Shown one piece after another: positions 1-7,072 of a stretch of DNA of 16,852 bases (its first letter is position 1; each line of letters starts with the position of its first letter). The DNA is taken from the NCBI GenBank assembly GCA_964607675.1, contig CAZSLC010000031.1, positions 1 through 16,852 on the forward strand, given 5' to 3'. This DNA comes from CAZSLC01 sp964607675 (lineage in GTDB: Bacteria; Bacteroidota; Bacteroidia; Bacteroidales; UBA932). Below the pieces are notes generated by a model. It was given only the letters and a program-made list of their open reading frames with translations. It searched no databases and was not told the origin of the DNA. A program made the translations under genes and the position numbers.

Positions 1-54
1 GCGTACGCCAGCAGATTTACAGTCTGCCCCAGTTGGCCACTTTGGTATCTCCCC
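1..54 (-). tRNA. tRNA-Tyr (GTA), 3' part cut by window edge
   Basis: On the minus strand the acceptor 5' side GGGGAGA is followed by the invariant TA, a D-arm containing GTGGCC, and an anticodon stem-loop with CTGTAAA, giving anticodon GTA (tyrosine). The variable arm begins after the anticodon stem, as expected for a class II tRNA. The T-arm and 3' end lie outside the window. It lies 26 nt downstream of tRNA-Thr in the same orientation, so both are probably processed from one transcript. Confidence 0.9.
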
Positions 55-80
55 AGAACCTTTATTGTTCCAAAATTTAG

Positions 81-154
81 AGCCGATGGAGGGATTCGAA
101 CCCCCGACCAGCTGATTACAAATCAGCTGCTCTGGCCAACTGAGCTACATCGGC
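81..154 (-). tRNA. tRNA-Thr (TGT)
   Basis: A complete 74-nt cloverleaf is visible on the minus strand. Acceptor GCCGATG pairs with CATCGGC, the discriminator base is T, the D-arm reads AGCTCAG-TTGG-C, the anticodon stem GCTGA/TCAGC encloses TTTGTAA (anticodon TGT, reading ACA), and the T-loop is GGTTCGAATCC. CCA is not encoded: the discriminator is followed by CTA. Thr(TGT) then Tyr(GTA) matches the first two genes of the conserved Thr-Tyr-Gly-Thr-tuf cluster known from E. coli and many other bacteria. Confidence 0.95.
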
Positions 155-168
155 ATTTTTTAGGACTG

Positions 169-199
169 CAAATATATGCTTTTTATTATTATCTGCAAA
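169..199 (-). promoter_or_regulatory. Bacteroidota-type promoter for the tRNA-Thr/Tyr unit
   Basis: On the minus strand TTTG (199-196), a 19-nt spacer and TATATTTG (176-169) match the Bacteroidota sigma-ABfr consensus TTTG-N19-21-TAnnTTTG at every fixed position. The -7 box ends 14 nt before the mature 5' end of tRNA-Thr, so transcription would start about 5-10 nt upstream of the tRNA. It lies in the 81-bp gap downstream of dxs, which suggests the tRNAs are transcribed independently of the dxs operon. Confidence 0.75.
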
Positions 200-235
200 A
201 GTTTTTATAAAAAAGTTTTAAAAAAGTCATCCTAA

Positions 236-2095
236 TTATTTATTATCCATAATAGCCCGAATTATATCTTCTGTGTTGAAGCCACAAAAAGAATATAGTT
301 CATTGGGTGTCCCCTGTTCTATAAATTTGTCTGGAATACCCAAACCAATTAATTTACAGTTTATTCCATTATCTGCTATGTATTCGGCTACTGCGCTGTG
401 TAAGCCTCCGATCAGAGATCCGTCCTCAAGGGTGATTATTGTCTTGCCTTTTGATACGGCTTCATGTAGGATCTCTTCATCTATTGGTTTGAGAAATCTA
501 ATATCATAGTGTTGTACCTCTACCCCTAATTCGCTACATTTTTTAACAGCTTCTATACCTTTATTACCTATTGCACCGATGCTAATTAGCACGGCATCGT
601 TGCCTTTATGTAGAACTCTCCCTTTCCCAATGGCAATCTTTTCAAATGGTTCTCCTCTCCATTTTACACCAGCTCCGTTTCCTCGAGGATACCTTATAAT
701 AGTGGAAGAATATTCAGGTTGAGAGGCAGAAAACATGATGTTGCGGAGCTCTATCTCATTGAGAGGGGCAAAAATAGTTAAATCTGGAATTGGACGGAAT
801 GCCGACATGTCGAAACATCCGTGGTGAGTTGCCCCATCTTCCCCGACAATCCCCCCTCTATCGAGACAGAGGATTACCTTTAAGTGCTGAAGGGCAATGT
901 CGTGAATGATGCTGTCGTAGGCCCTTTGGGAGAATGATGAGTAGATGTTGCAGTAGGGTAGTAGTCCTTGGGTCGCTAATCCGGCTGAAAATGTGGCTGC
1001 ATGTTGTTCGGCAATTCCAACGTCAAACACCCTTTCTGGCATCTCGTGCATCATGATGTTCATGCTGCAGCCGCTTGCCATTGCTGGTGTCACCCCTACA
1101 ATGGTGGGATTTTCTTTTGCAAGATCAAGAAGTGTCTCTCCAAAGACATCTTGATATTTTGCAACATCTCCTTTTTTAGAAATTTTCTTTCCAGAGGTGA
1201 TATCGAATTGTCCTGGTGCGTGCCAACCTGGTTCGTCCTTTTCGGCAGGAAGAAATCCTTTTCCTTTTTTTGTCCTCACATGGAGTAACTTGGGGCCTTT
1301 TATCAATTTGATACTTGAAAGTGTAGTCACAAGTTGACCAATGTCGTTTCCGTCGATGGCACCAAAATATCTAAAACCAAGAGATTCAAATAGAGAACCG
1401 TTTTTTAGAAATGCCATTTTAGTGCTAAATACAGCTTTTTGAATATGTTTACGCAACTTATTGGCTCCCATTGAATCCCATATTTTATTCTTAATATGGT
1501 TGTATGTTTGGGATGTAGATAATTTTATTAAATAGTTGTGTAGAGCTCCTGTGTTTGCATCAATGGATATCTGGTTGTCATTTAAAATGACAAGTAAATC
1601 GCTTTTGAGAGATCCTCCGTTGTTTAGCCCTTCAAAAGCTAAGCCACCTGTCATCGCCCCATCTCCAATCACAGCTATTACTTTGTTCTCTTTTCCTGCA
1701 AGGCTATTTGCAACAGCCATTCCAAGTGCAGCTGAAATGGATGTAGATGAGTGTCCAGTCCCAAACGAGTCATATATGCTTTCGGATATTTTAGGAAAGC
1801 CACTAATGCCATTGAGTTTTCTATTGTTTACGAAGGCATCTCTTCTTCCTGTGATTATTTTATGGGCATATGCTTGGTGCCCTACATCCCATACTATTTT
1901 GTCTTCAGGTGTGTCAAATACATAGTGAAGAGCTACAGCTATTTCTACGGCTCCGAGACTTGCTCCAATATGACCAGGGTTGTGAGAGCAGCAAGAAATT
2001 ATGTGTTCTCTAATTTGAGAACATAACTCTTCAAGCTCCTTCAAAGATAGTTTTTTTAAATCTGAAGGAGAATTTATCGTTTCAAGCAATCTCAT
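236..2095 (-). CDS. dxs: 1-deoxy-D-xylulose-5-phosphate synthase
   Basis: Dxs condenses pyruvate with glyceraldehyde 3-phosphate, using thiamine diphosphate, to give 1-deoxy-D-xylulose 5-phosphate. This is the first step of the cytosolic MEP isoprenoid pathway. The 619 residues match the usual length of about 620. Visible signatures are DVGHQAYAHKI (His73), GTGHSSTSISAALG (~112-125), the ThDP/Mg motif GDGAMTGG (144-151) with downstream NDN (172-174), the catalytic-Glu region DVGIAEQHA (Glu363), and DRGGIVGEDGATHHG (412-426) in the pyrimidine-binding domain, followed by the C-terminal transketolase domain. The ATG overlaps the purA stop by one base (TAATG on the minus strand), so it is probably translationally coupled as the last gene of ssb-purA-dxs. 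Nothing appears broken. Confidence 0.97.
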   Translation of the reverse strand: MRLLETINSPSDLKKLSLKELEELCSQIREHIISCCSHNPGHIGASLGAVEIAVALHYVFDTPEDKIVWDVGHQAYAHKIITGRRDAFVNNRKLNGISGFPKISESIYDSFGTGHSSTSISAALGMAVANSLAGKENKVIAVIGDGAMTGGLAFEGLNNGGSLKSDLLVILNDNQISIDANTGALHNYLIKLSTSQTYNHIKNKIWDSMGANKLRKHIQKAVFSTKMAFLKNGSLFESLGFRYFGAIDGNDIGQLVTTLSSIKLIKGPKLLHVRTKKGKGFLPAEKDEPGWHAPGQFDITSGKKISKKGDVAKYQDVFGETLLDLAKENPTIVGVTPAMASGCSMNIMMHEMPERVFDVGIAEQHAATFSAGLATQGLLPYCNIYSSFSQRAYDSIIHDIALQHLKVILCLDRGGIVGEDGATHHGCFDMSAFRPIPDLTIFAPLNEIELRNIMFSASQPEYSSTIIRYPRGNGAGVKWRGEPFEKIAIGKGRVLHKGNDAVLISIGAIGNKGIEAVKKCSELGVEVQHYDIRFLKPIDEEILHEAVSKGKTIITLEDGSLIGGLHSAVAEYIADNGINCKLIGLGIPDKFIEQGTPNELYSFCGFNTEDIIRAIMDNK

Positions 2096-3369
2096 TACAA
2101 AAGGTTACCTCTTATTATAGTTTGATCTCTGTCAGGTCCTAATGAAATTATACCAATAGGAACCCCAACTTCTCTCTCAATAAATTCTATATATTCTTTA
2201 AACGCTTTTGGAAGATCAGACTCTTTTCTGACTCCTGTTAAATCTTTATTCCACCCTTTTATATCTTTGTAAACAGGGGTGATCTCGGCGTATGTGTCAA
2301 AAGGAATGCTTTTACACTCTTTTCCATCAACAATATAAGATGTTGCTACTCGTATTGTCTCGAAGCTATCCATGACATCACTTTTCATCATTATTAGGGA
2401 TGTGACGCCATTGAGCATAATAGCATATTTAAGGGCAATTAAATCGAGCCAGCCAGTTCTTCTTGATCGCCCTGTGGTTGCTCCATATTCATTGCCGAGC
2501 TTTCTTAATTTTTCTCCAGTCTCATCGAACAATTCAGTTGGGAATGGTCCACTTCCTACTCTGGTGCAATATGCTTTGAATATGCCATATACATTTCCAA
2601 TGGACTTCGGAGATACACCCAATCCGAGGCATGCCCCTGAACAGGTGGTTGTAGATGAGGTTACAAATGGGTAAGAACCAAAATCAACATCGAGCAAAGA
2701 GCCTTGTGCCCCCTCTGCAAGGATGTTCTTTTTGTTCTTTAGGGCATCATTTACATAATATTCCCCATCAACTAATCTGAATCCTTTCATGTATTCTACA
2801 GCATCCATCCATTCTTGTTCGTTTTCTTGGGCAACATATTCGAAGTCAAATTGTTTTAAAAATGAAATGTGTTTGTTTTTTAAGGCCTCAAATCTATTTA
2901 TGAAATCTTTTGCAAGGCAATCCCCAACCCTAAGACCGTTTCTTCCCGTTTTATCCATGTATGTTGGCCCTATCCCCTTGAGGGTTGATCCTATTTTGGA
3001 TTTACCCTTGGATGCTTCGGAGGCTGCGTCTATAATTCTGTGAGTAGGTAGTATGAAGTGAGCCCTTTTTGAAATAACTACCCTCTCTTTAACTGGTACA
3101 CCGACTGCTTCAAGTTTGAGGCACTCTTCTTTGAATATGATTGGATCAATCACAACTCCATTGCCGATGATATTGGTTGTCCCCTCTCTGAATACCCCAG
3201 ATGGAATGGTGTGGAGAACAAAACTTTTGCCTGAAAAGTGTATTGAGTGACCAGCGTTTGGTCCACCCTGAAATCTTGCGATCATCGAATATTTGTCTGC
3301 AAGAACGTCAACTATCTTACCTTTTCCTTCATCGCCCCACTGTAGCCCTAATACAACATCAAGTTTCAT
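2095..3369 (-). CDS. purA: Adenylosuccinate synthetase
   Basis: PurA joins IMP and aspartate at the expense of GTP to make adenylosuccinate, the committed step to AMP, in the cytosol. The 424 residues are close to the family norm of about 430. The N-terminal P-loop-like GLQWGDEGKGKIVD (8-21) carries catalytic Asp13. GPNAGH supplies His41. GIGPTYMDKTGRNGLRVGD (~133-150) binds IMP. EGAQGSLLDVDFGSYPFVTSS (~219-239), VGSGPFPTEL and GRSRRTGWLDL (~300-310) are family hallmarks, and the C-terminal SLGPDRDQTI binds the guanine base. It starts 25 nt downstream of ssb. Its TAA stop shares one base with the dxs ATG. ssb-purA-dxs is a mixed-function operon with no evident pathway link. Confidence 0.97.
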   Translation of the reverse strand: MKLDVVLGLQWGDEGKGKIVDVLADKYSMIARFQGGPNAGHSIHFSGKSFVLHTIPSGVFREGTTNIIGNGVVIDPIIFKEECLKLEAVGVPVKERVVISKRAHFILPTHRIIDAASEASKGKSKIGSTLKGIGPTYMDKTGRNGLRVGDCLAKDFINRFEALKNKHISFLKQFDFEYVAQENEQEWMDAVEYMKGFRLVDGEYYVNDALKNKKNILAEGAQGSLLDVDFGSYPFVTSSTTTCSGACLGLGVSPKSIGNVYGIFKAYCTRVGSGPFPTELFDETGEKLRKLGNEYGATTGRSRRTGWLDLIALKYAIMLNGVTSLIMMKSDVMDSFETIRVATSYIVDGKECKSIPFDTYAEITPVYKDIKGWNKDLTGVRKESDLPKAFKEYIEFIEREVGVPIGIISLGPDRDQTIIRGNLL

Positions 3370-3394
3370 ATCTTTATTAGTTAAATGTTATCAA

Positions 3395-3844
3395 TTAAAA
3401 TGGTAAATCATCTTCATCTTCATCGTTATTTGAAGATACTTCATTCAAGGTGCTCTTTTGTGATTGAGGAGTAGGGGACTGCTTTGGAGTATAGGAGCTT
3501 TGATTGTCTGAATCCCCTTTTCTCCCTAACATTTGAAGAGAGTCTGCAATTATTTCAGTCATATATTTGGTGTTCCCCTCTTTATCATTATATGAACGGG
3601 TTCTTATCTTCCCTTCAATGTATAGTTGAGAACCTTTCTTAATGTATTTCTCGACGATATCTGCAAGTGAACGCCAACATACGATGTTGTGCCACTCAGT
3701 TTGCTCTTTCATCTCTCCTGATCTATCTTTAAACCTTTCGGTAGTAGCAAGGGTAAAAGAAGCGGTGGATACTCCGCTATCTAAATGTCTTACTTCAGGG
3801 TCTTTACCCACATTCCCTATAAGCATAACTTTGTTTAGTGACAT
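3395..3844 (-). CDS. ssb: Single-stranded DNA-binding protein
   Basis: SSB coats single-stranded DNA during replication, recombination and repair and recruits partner proteins. The 149-residue protein has an N-terminal OB fold (~1-107) beginning SLNKVMLIGNVGKDPEVR and including WHNIVCWRSLADIVEKYIKKGSQLYIEGKIRTRSY. A Ser/Gln/Asn-rich flexible linker follows, then an acidic tip ending DEDEDDLPF, the canonical partner-binding tail. It is the first gene of a minus-strand operon with purA and dxs, behind a candidate promoter about 40 nt upstream. RecJ, encoded about 6 kb away, is a classic SSB-tail partner, but the two genes are not cotranscribed. Confidence 0.97.
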   Translation of the reverse strand: MSLNKVMLIGNVGKDPEVRHLDSGVSTASFTLATTERFKDRSGEMKEQTEWHNIVCWRSLADIVEKYIKKGSQLYIEGKIRTRSYNDKEGNTKYMTEIIADSLQMLGRKGDSDNQSSYTPKQSPTPQSQKSTLNEVSSNNDEDEDDLPF

Positions 3845-3884
3845 AATAATCTAAGGTCTTAAATTTTATAAATGTTTCGACCTG

Positions 3885-3915
3885 CTAAGGTAAGATTAAT
3901 ATGAGAAATTTGAAA
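3885..3915 (-). promoter_or_regulatory. Candidate promoter for ssb-purA-dxs
   Basis: On the minus strand TTTC (3915-3912), a 19-nt spacer and TACCTTAG (3892-3885) resemble the Bacteroidota consensus TTTG-N19-TAnnTTTG, with one mismatch in each box. The predicted transcript start near 3878 leaves a leader of about 35 nt before the ssb ATG. The -33 box overlaps that of the divergent transporter promoter on the opposite strand. Confidence 0.45.
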
Positions 3916-3939
3916 AAATAATTGGAAGGAATAGTTTAT
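3909..3939 (+). promoter_or_regulatory. Candidate promoter for the two MFS transporter genes
   Basis: TTTG (3909-3912), a 19-nt spacer and TAGTTTAT (3932-3939) resemble the Bacteroidota promoter, with a perfect -33 box and two mismatches at the end of the -7 box. A start near 3945 would give an A/T-rich leader of about 65 nt before the ATG at 4011, with no Shine-Dalgarno sequence. The rest of the 166-bp gap (3845-4010) shows nothing else I can support. Confidence 0.4.
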
Positions 3940-4010
3940 TTGTAATATTGTTGATATTATTTTAATTTCGAGGAAATTTTAAAAACAATCTTAATATTAA
4001 ATTTACAACG

Positions 4011-5663
4011 ATGGTTGAAAAAACTCAAAAATTACTAAGAGATATACCTGCAGTAAGATGGGCGGCTCTTTTGCTTTTAGCATTTGCAATGTTCTGCTCA
4101 TATATTTTTATGGATATCCTTTCCCCCATTAAAGACTTGATGCAATCAACAAGAGGATGGGATTCAACAGCTTTTGGGACAATGCAAGGTTCCGAAACTT
4201 TTTTAAATGTTTTCATATTTTTCCTGATTTTCGCAGGCATTATATTGGATAAAATGGGGGTGCGCTTTACTGCTGTTTTATCTGGCGCTGTTATGTTGAC
4301 GGGAGCATTCATCAATTGGTATGCAGTTACTGAATCTTTTATTGGGTCGGGCTTGGAAGCTTGGTTTACAAACAATTTAAACTATATTCCAGGGTTTGAT
4401 GAGTTGGGGGTATCTCCTTTTTATAAAGGGATGCCTGCTTCGGCTAAATTTGCCTCTGTGGGCTTTATGATTTTTGGCTGTGGAGTTGAAATGGCTGGCA
4501 TCACAGTATCGCGTGGGATTGTAAAATGGTTTAAAGGAAGGGAACTTGCTTTGGCTATGGGATCTGAAATGGCGTTAGCTCGTTTGGGAGTTGCTACTTG
4601 CATGATTTTTTCTCCTGTTTTTGCAAGATTAAATGGAGATATTGATGTTTCTCGTTCGGTTGCATTTGGCATGGTTCTTTTGATGGTTGCCTTGATTATG
4701 TTTATTGTCTATTTCTTTATTGATAAAAAACTTGATGCTCAAACGGGTGAGGCTGAGGAGAAGGATGATCCATTTAAGATTAAGGATATTGGAAAAATAT
4801 TGTCAAGCAGTGGCTTTTGGTTGGTTGCACTTTTGTGCGTTTTGTACTATTCTGCTATTTTCCCTTTCCAAAAGTATGCTGTGAATATGTTGCAATGTAA
4901 TTTGTCTTTTACTCTCCCCGATGCTACCTCTTTCTGGGCCTCTAATACATGTACAATTGTTCAATATCTTGTTATGCTTGTTGTTGCTGCTACTGCTTTT
5001 GCAAGCAATTTTAGCAAGAAAAGGACTCAAATCTCACTATTGATTGTATCTGCTATTTCTTTGGTAGTTTTTTGTTGGATGGGTTATATGCGCCAATCGG
5101 CAGAGACTATTTTCTCTGTATTTCCACTTTTGGCAGTTGGTGTTACCCCTATCCTTGGGAAGTATGTGGATAATAAAGGTAAGGCTGCATCTATGTTGAT
5201 GATAGGTTCTATCCTCCTAATAGTTTGCCATTTAACTTTTGCATTTGTATTGCCTTTGTTCGAAGGTAACAACTTTGGGGTTATAGTTGCTTACCTAACT
5301 ATCTTGGTATTGGGAGCATCTTTCTCCCTTGTCCCTGCTGCATTGTGGCCTTCTGTCCCTAAACTTGTGGATGCTAAGGTGATTGGTTCTGCTTATGCCC
5401 TTATTTTCTGGATTCAAAATATAGGTTTGTGGTTGTTCCCTCTTCTTATTGGCAAAATATTGGATGCATCTAATCCTGGTGTGGTACAAGATCTTAAAAA
5501 TGGAATTATCACTCCAGAAGCGGCTGCAGTTTCGTATGATTATACTAATCCTTTGTTAATGTTAGCTTTACTTGGAGTTGCGGCACTAATTTTAGGCTTT
5601 GTCCTCAAAAGGGTTGATAAGAAGAAAGGTATTGGTTTGGAATTACCTAATATTAAACAGTAA
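4011..5663 (+). CDS. MFS transporter, MFSD1-like, with a central insertion
   Basis: This is an inner-membrane major facilitator transporter of 550 residues. The first helix (~16-36) is followed by the loop 2-3 motif DKMGVRFT (80-87). A distinctive block WFKGRELALAMGSEMALARLG (173-193) follows, then an acidic cytosolic linker (~239-262). The C-terminal half carries GKYVDNKGK (~383-391) and VPAALWPSVPK (441-451). From memory, the WFKGKEL...LARxG block and the LWP...GxAY...IQNxG block are shared with eukaryotic MFSD1, a lysosomal dipeptide transporter, so a peptide-like substrate is a guess only. Compared with the paralogue 5 nt downstream, it has about 65 extra residues (~303-367) containing two hydrophobic segments (~317-332, 341-360), plus a longer periplasmic loop (~108-145). 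First gene of a two-gene operon; the substrate is unknown. Confidence 0.85.
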   Translation: MVEKTQKLLRDIPAVRWAALLLLAFAMFCSYIFMDILSPIKDLMQSTRGWDSTAFGTMQGSETFLNVFIFFLIFAGIILDKMGVRFTAVLSGAVMLTGAFINWYAVTESFIGSGLEAWFTNNLNYIPGFDELGVSPFYKGMPASAKFASVGFMIFGCGVEMAGITVSRGIVKWFKGRELALAMGSEMALARLGVATCMIFSPVFARLNGDIDVSRSVAFGMVLLMVALIMFIVYFFIDKKLDAQTGEAEEKDDPFKIKDIGKILSSSGFWLVALLCVLYYSAIFPFQKYAVNMLQCNLSFTLPDATSFWASNTCTIVQYLVMLVVAATAFASNFSKKRTQISLLIVSAISLVVFCWMGYMRQSAETIFSVFPLLAVGVTPILGKYVDNKGKAASMLMIGSILLIVCHLTFAFVLPLFEGNNFGVIVAYLTILVLGASFSLVPAALWPSVPKLVDAKVIGSAYALIFWIQNIGLWLFPLLIGKILDASNPGVVQDLKNGIITPEAAAVSYDYTNPLLMLALLGVAALILGFVLKRVDKKKGIGLELPNIKQ

Positions 5664-5668
5664 GATAA

Positions 5669-7072
5669 ATGGAAAAAACTATTAAAAAACTTAATGATTC
5701 AAAAACAGCACGTTGGATTGTGTTGGCATGTTTGGTTGTACCAATGTTTGCATCGTACTTTTTTGATGATATGTTTTCCACTCTTTCTCATATTTTTAAG
5801 TCTCCAGAATTACTTTCACTTGGCTGGAATTCACAAGATTACGGGTTTTATGCAGGGGGTTATTCTTTTTTATGTGTGTGGGGAGGGTTGGTGATATGTG
5901 GGATGCTGCTTGATAAATGGGGAGTTCGTTTTACAGGATCTCTTTTTGTGGGATTGATGTTGCTCGGAGCTTCATTGGTTGCTTATGCAATTTCAGGAAG
6001 TTTTGATCAGAGTGCTTTAAATGCTTGGTTGCTTGGGTTTATCGCAAAACCTTCCTTAACGATAGCTTATGTAGGATGTATGTTGTTCGGACTGGGTAGT
6101 GAAATTGCTGGTGTGGCAGTTACGCGTTCTATTGCTAAGTGGTTTAAAGGTAAGGAGATGGCTCTTGCTATGGGACTTCAACTCTCTATTGCGAGACTTG
6201 GTACGGCAATGGCCTTTATTTTTGCCCCAATTTTGGTAATTGCTCAGGAGCCTGATATGAAAGGTATTATATATCCTTTCTTGCAGACAAATAAGCCTGC
6301 TTTGGTAGGAGTGGCATTGATAGCAATAGGGGTGATTGTTTGGAGTATCTTTATCGCCTTAGATGCCCGTCTTGATAGAGATAACGGAGTTAGTGATAAG
6401 AAGGGGGTTTCTGATGAGGATAAATTCAAGTTTTCTGACATTTTTAAGATCCTCTCTAATAAGCACTATATACTGATCTCTTTGCTTTGTGTCTTTTTCT
6501 ATTGCTGTATTATTTCGTTTAAGAAATTTGCTACTTCTATTTTGATTCCAAGGTTTGATTTACCTATAGATATTGCAAAGTGGATGGTCGCCATGATCCC
6601 ATTTTTTACTGTCATTTTTACCCCACTTTTTGGTACCCTTGTAGATAGGATTGGAAAAGCTACTAAATGGATGATTACTGGTTCTGTGTTAGTTCTGGTA
6701 TCTCATCTTCTGATAGGTTTTGCTCCTCAAGGTGTTGCTATTTATGGGTATGTTTCTATTGCATTGTTGGGTGTGGGCTATTCTCTTGTCCCAGCCGCTA
6801 TGTGGCCATCAGTGCCCAAAATTATCCCTGAGAAAAATCTGGGTACGGCGTACTCACTGATTTATTGGATTCAAAATATGGGAATGTTGATTGTTCCAAT
6901 ATTTGTTGGACGGATTATCAATAAGTACCAAGATGAATTGGTGTCATCGGTAAGGGCAGAGTATCTTTTTATAGCATTGGGTGTTGTGGCTGTTGCTGTC
7001 TCTTTGATTCTTAACAGGTCTTCTAAGAAACATCCAGAGTTGAAATTGGATTTACCGAATAAGGCCAAATAA
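5669..7072 (+). CDS. MFS transporter, MFSD1-like, paralogue of the upstream gene
   Basis: This is an inner-membrane MFS protein of 467 residues with the standard 12-helix size. Motifs match its neighbour in order: DKWGVRFT (82-89), WFKGKEMALAMGLQLSIARLG (158-178), an acidic central linker (~232-252), GTLVDRIGKATKW (~322-334), VPAAMWPSVPK (374-384), and LGTAYSLIYWIQNMG (391-405). Both proteins end with a basic stretch and a similar L-[ED]-LPN tail. The pair therefore looks like an old tandem duplication. The gene starts 5 nt after the first transporter's stop, so they are cotranscribed and may work together or as alternatives. Its last 21 bp overlap the 3' end of aroE on the opposite strand, and its terminator lies 27 nt past the stop. 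The substrate is unknown; a dipeptide is conceivable from the MFSD1 resemblance. Confidence 0.87.
   Translation: MEKTIKKLNDSKTARWIVLACLVVPMFASYFFDDMFSTLSHIFKSPELLSLGWNSQDYGFYAGGYSFLCVWGGLVICGMLLDKWGVRFTGSLFVGLMLLGASLVAYAISGSFDQSALNAWLLGFIAKPSLTIAYVGCMLFGLGSEIAGVAVTRSIAKWFKGKEMALAMGLQLSIARLGTAMAFIFAPILVIAQEPDMKGIIYPFLQTNKPALVGVALIAIGVIVWSIFIALDARLDRDNGVSDKKGVSDEDKFKFSDIFKILSNKHYILISLLCVFFYCCIISFKKFATSILIPRFDLPIDIAKWMVAMIPFFTVIFTPLFGTLVDRIGKATKWMITGSVLVLVSHLLIGFAPQGVAIYGYVSIALLGVGYSLVPAAMWPSVPKIIPEKNLGTAYSLIYWIQNMGMLIVPIFVGRIINKYQDELVSSVRAEYLFIALGVVAVAVSLILNRSSKKHPELKLDLPNKAK

Noticed and set aside
160..235. Inverted repeat TTAGGA/TCCTAA flanking the dxs-tRNA gap, and A/T-only palindrome TTTTTATAAAAA near 203-214
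   Set aside because: The first is a 6-bp repeat across a 64-nt loop with no T tract in the dxs transcript direction. The second has no G-C pairs. Neither is a convincing terminator or operator.
1001..2026. Plus-strand open frames opposite dxs (and similar ones opposite purA, lysS and parC, and minus-strand frames opposite the MFS genes)
   Set aside because: They are antisense to well-conserved genes, have Cys/Phe/Ser-rich compositions typical of shadow frames, and show no recognisable motif or promoter.
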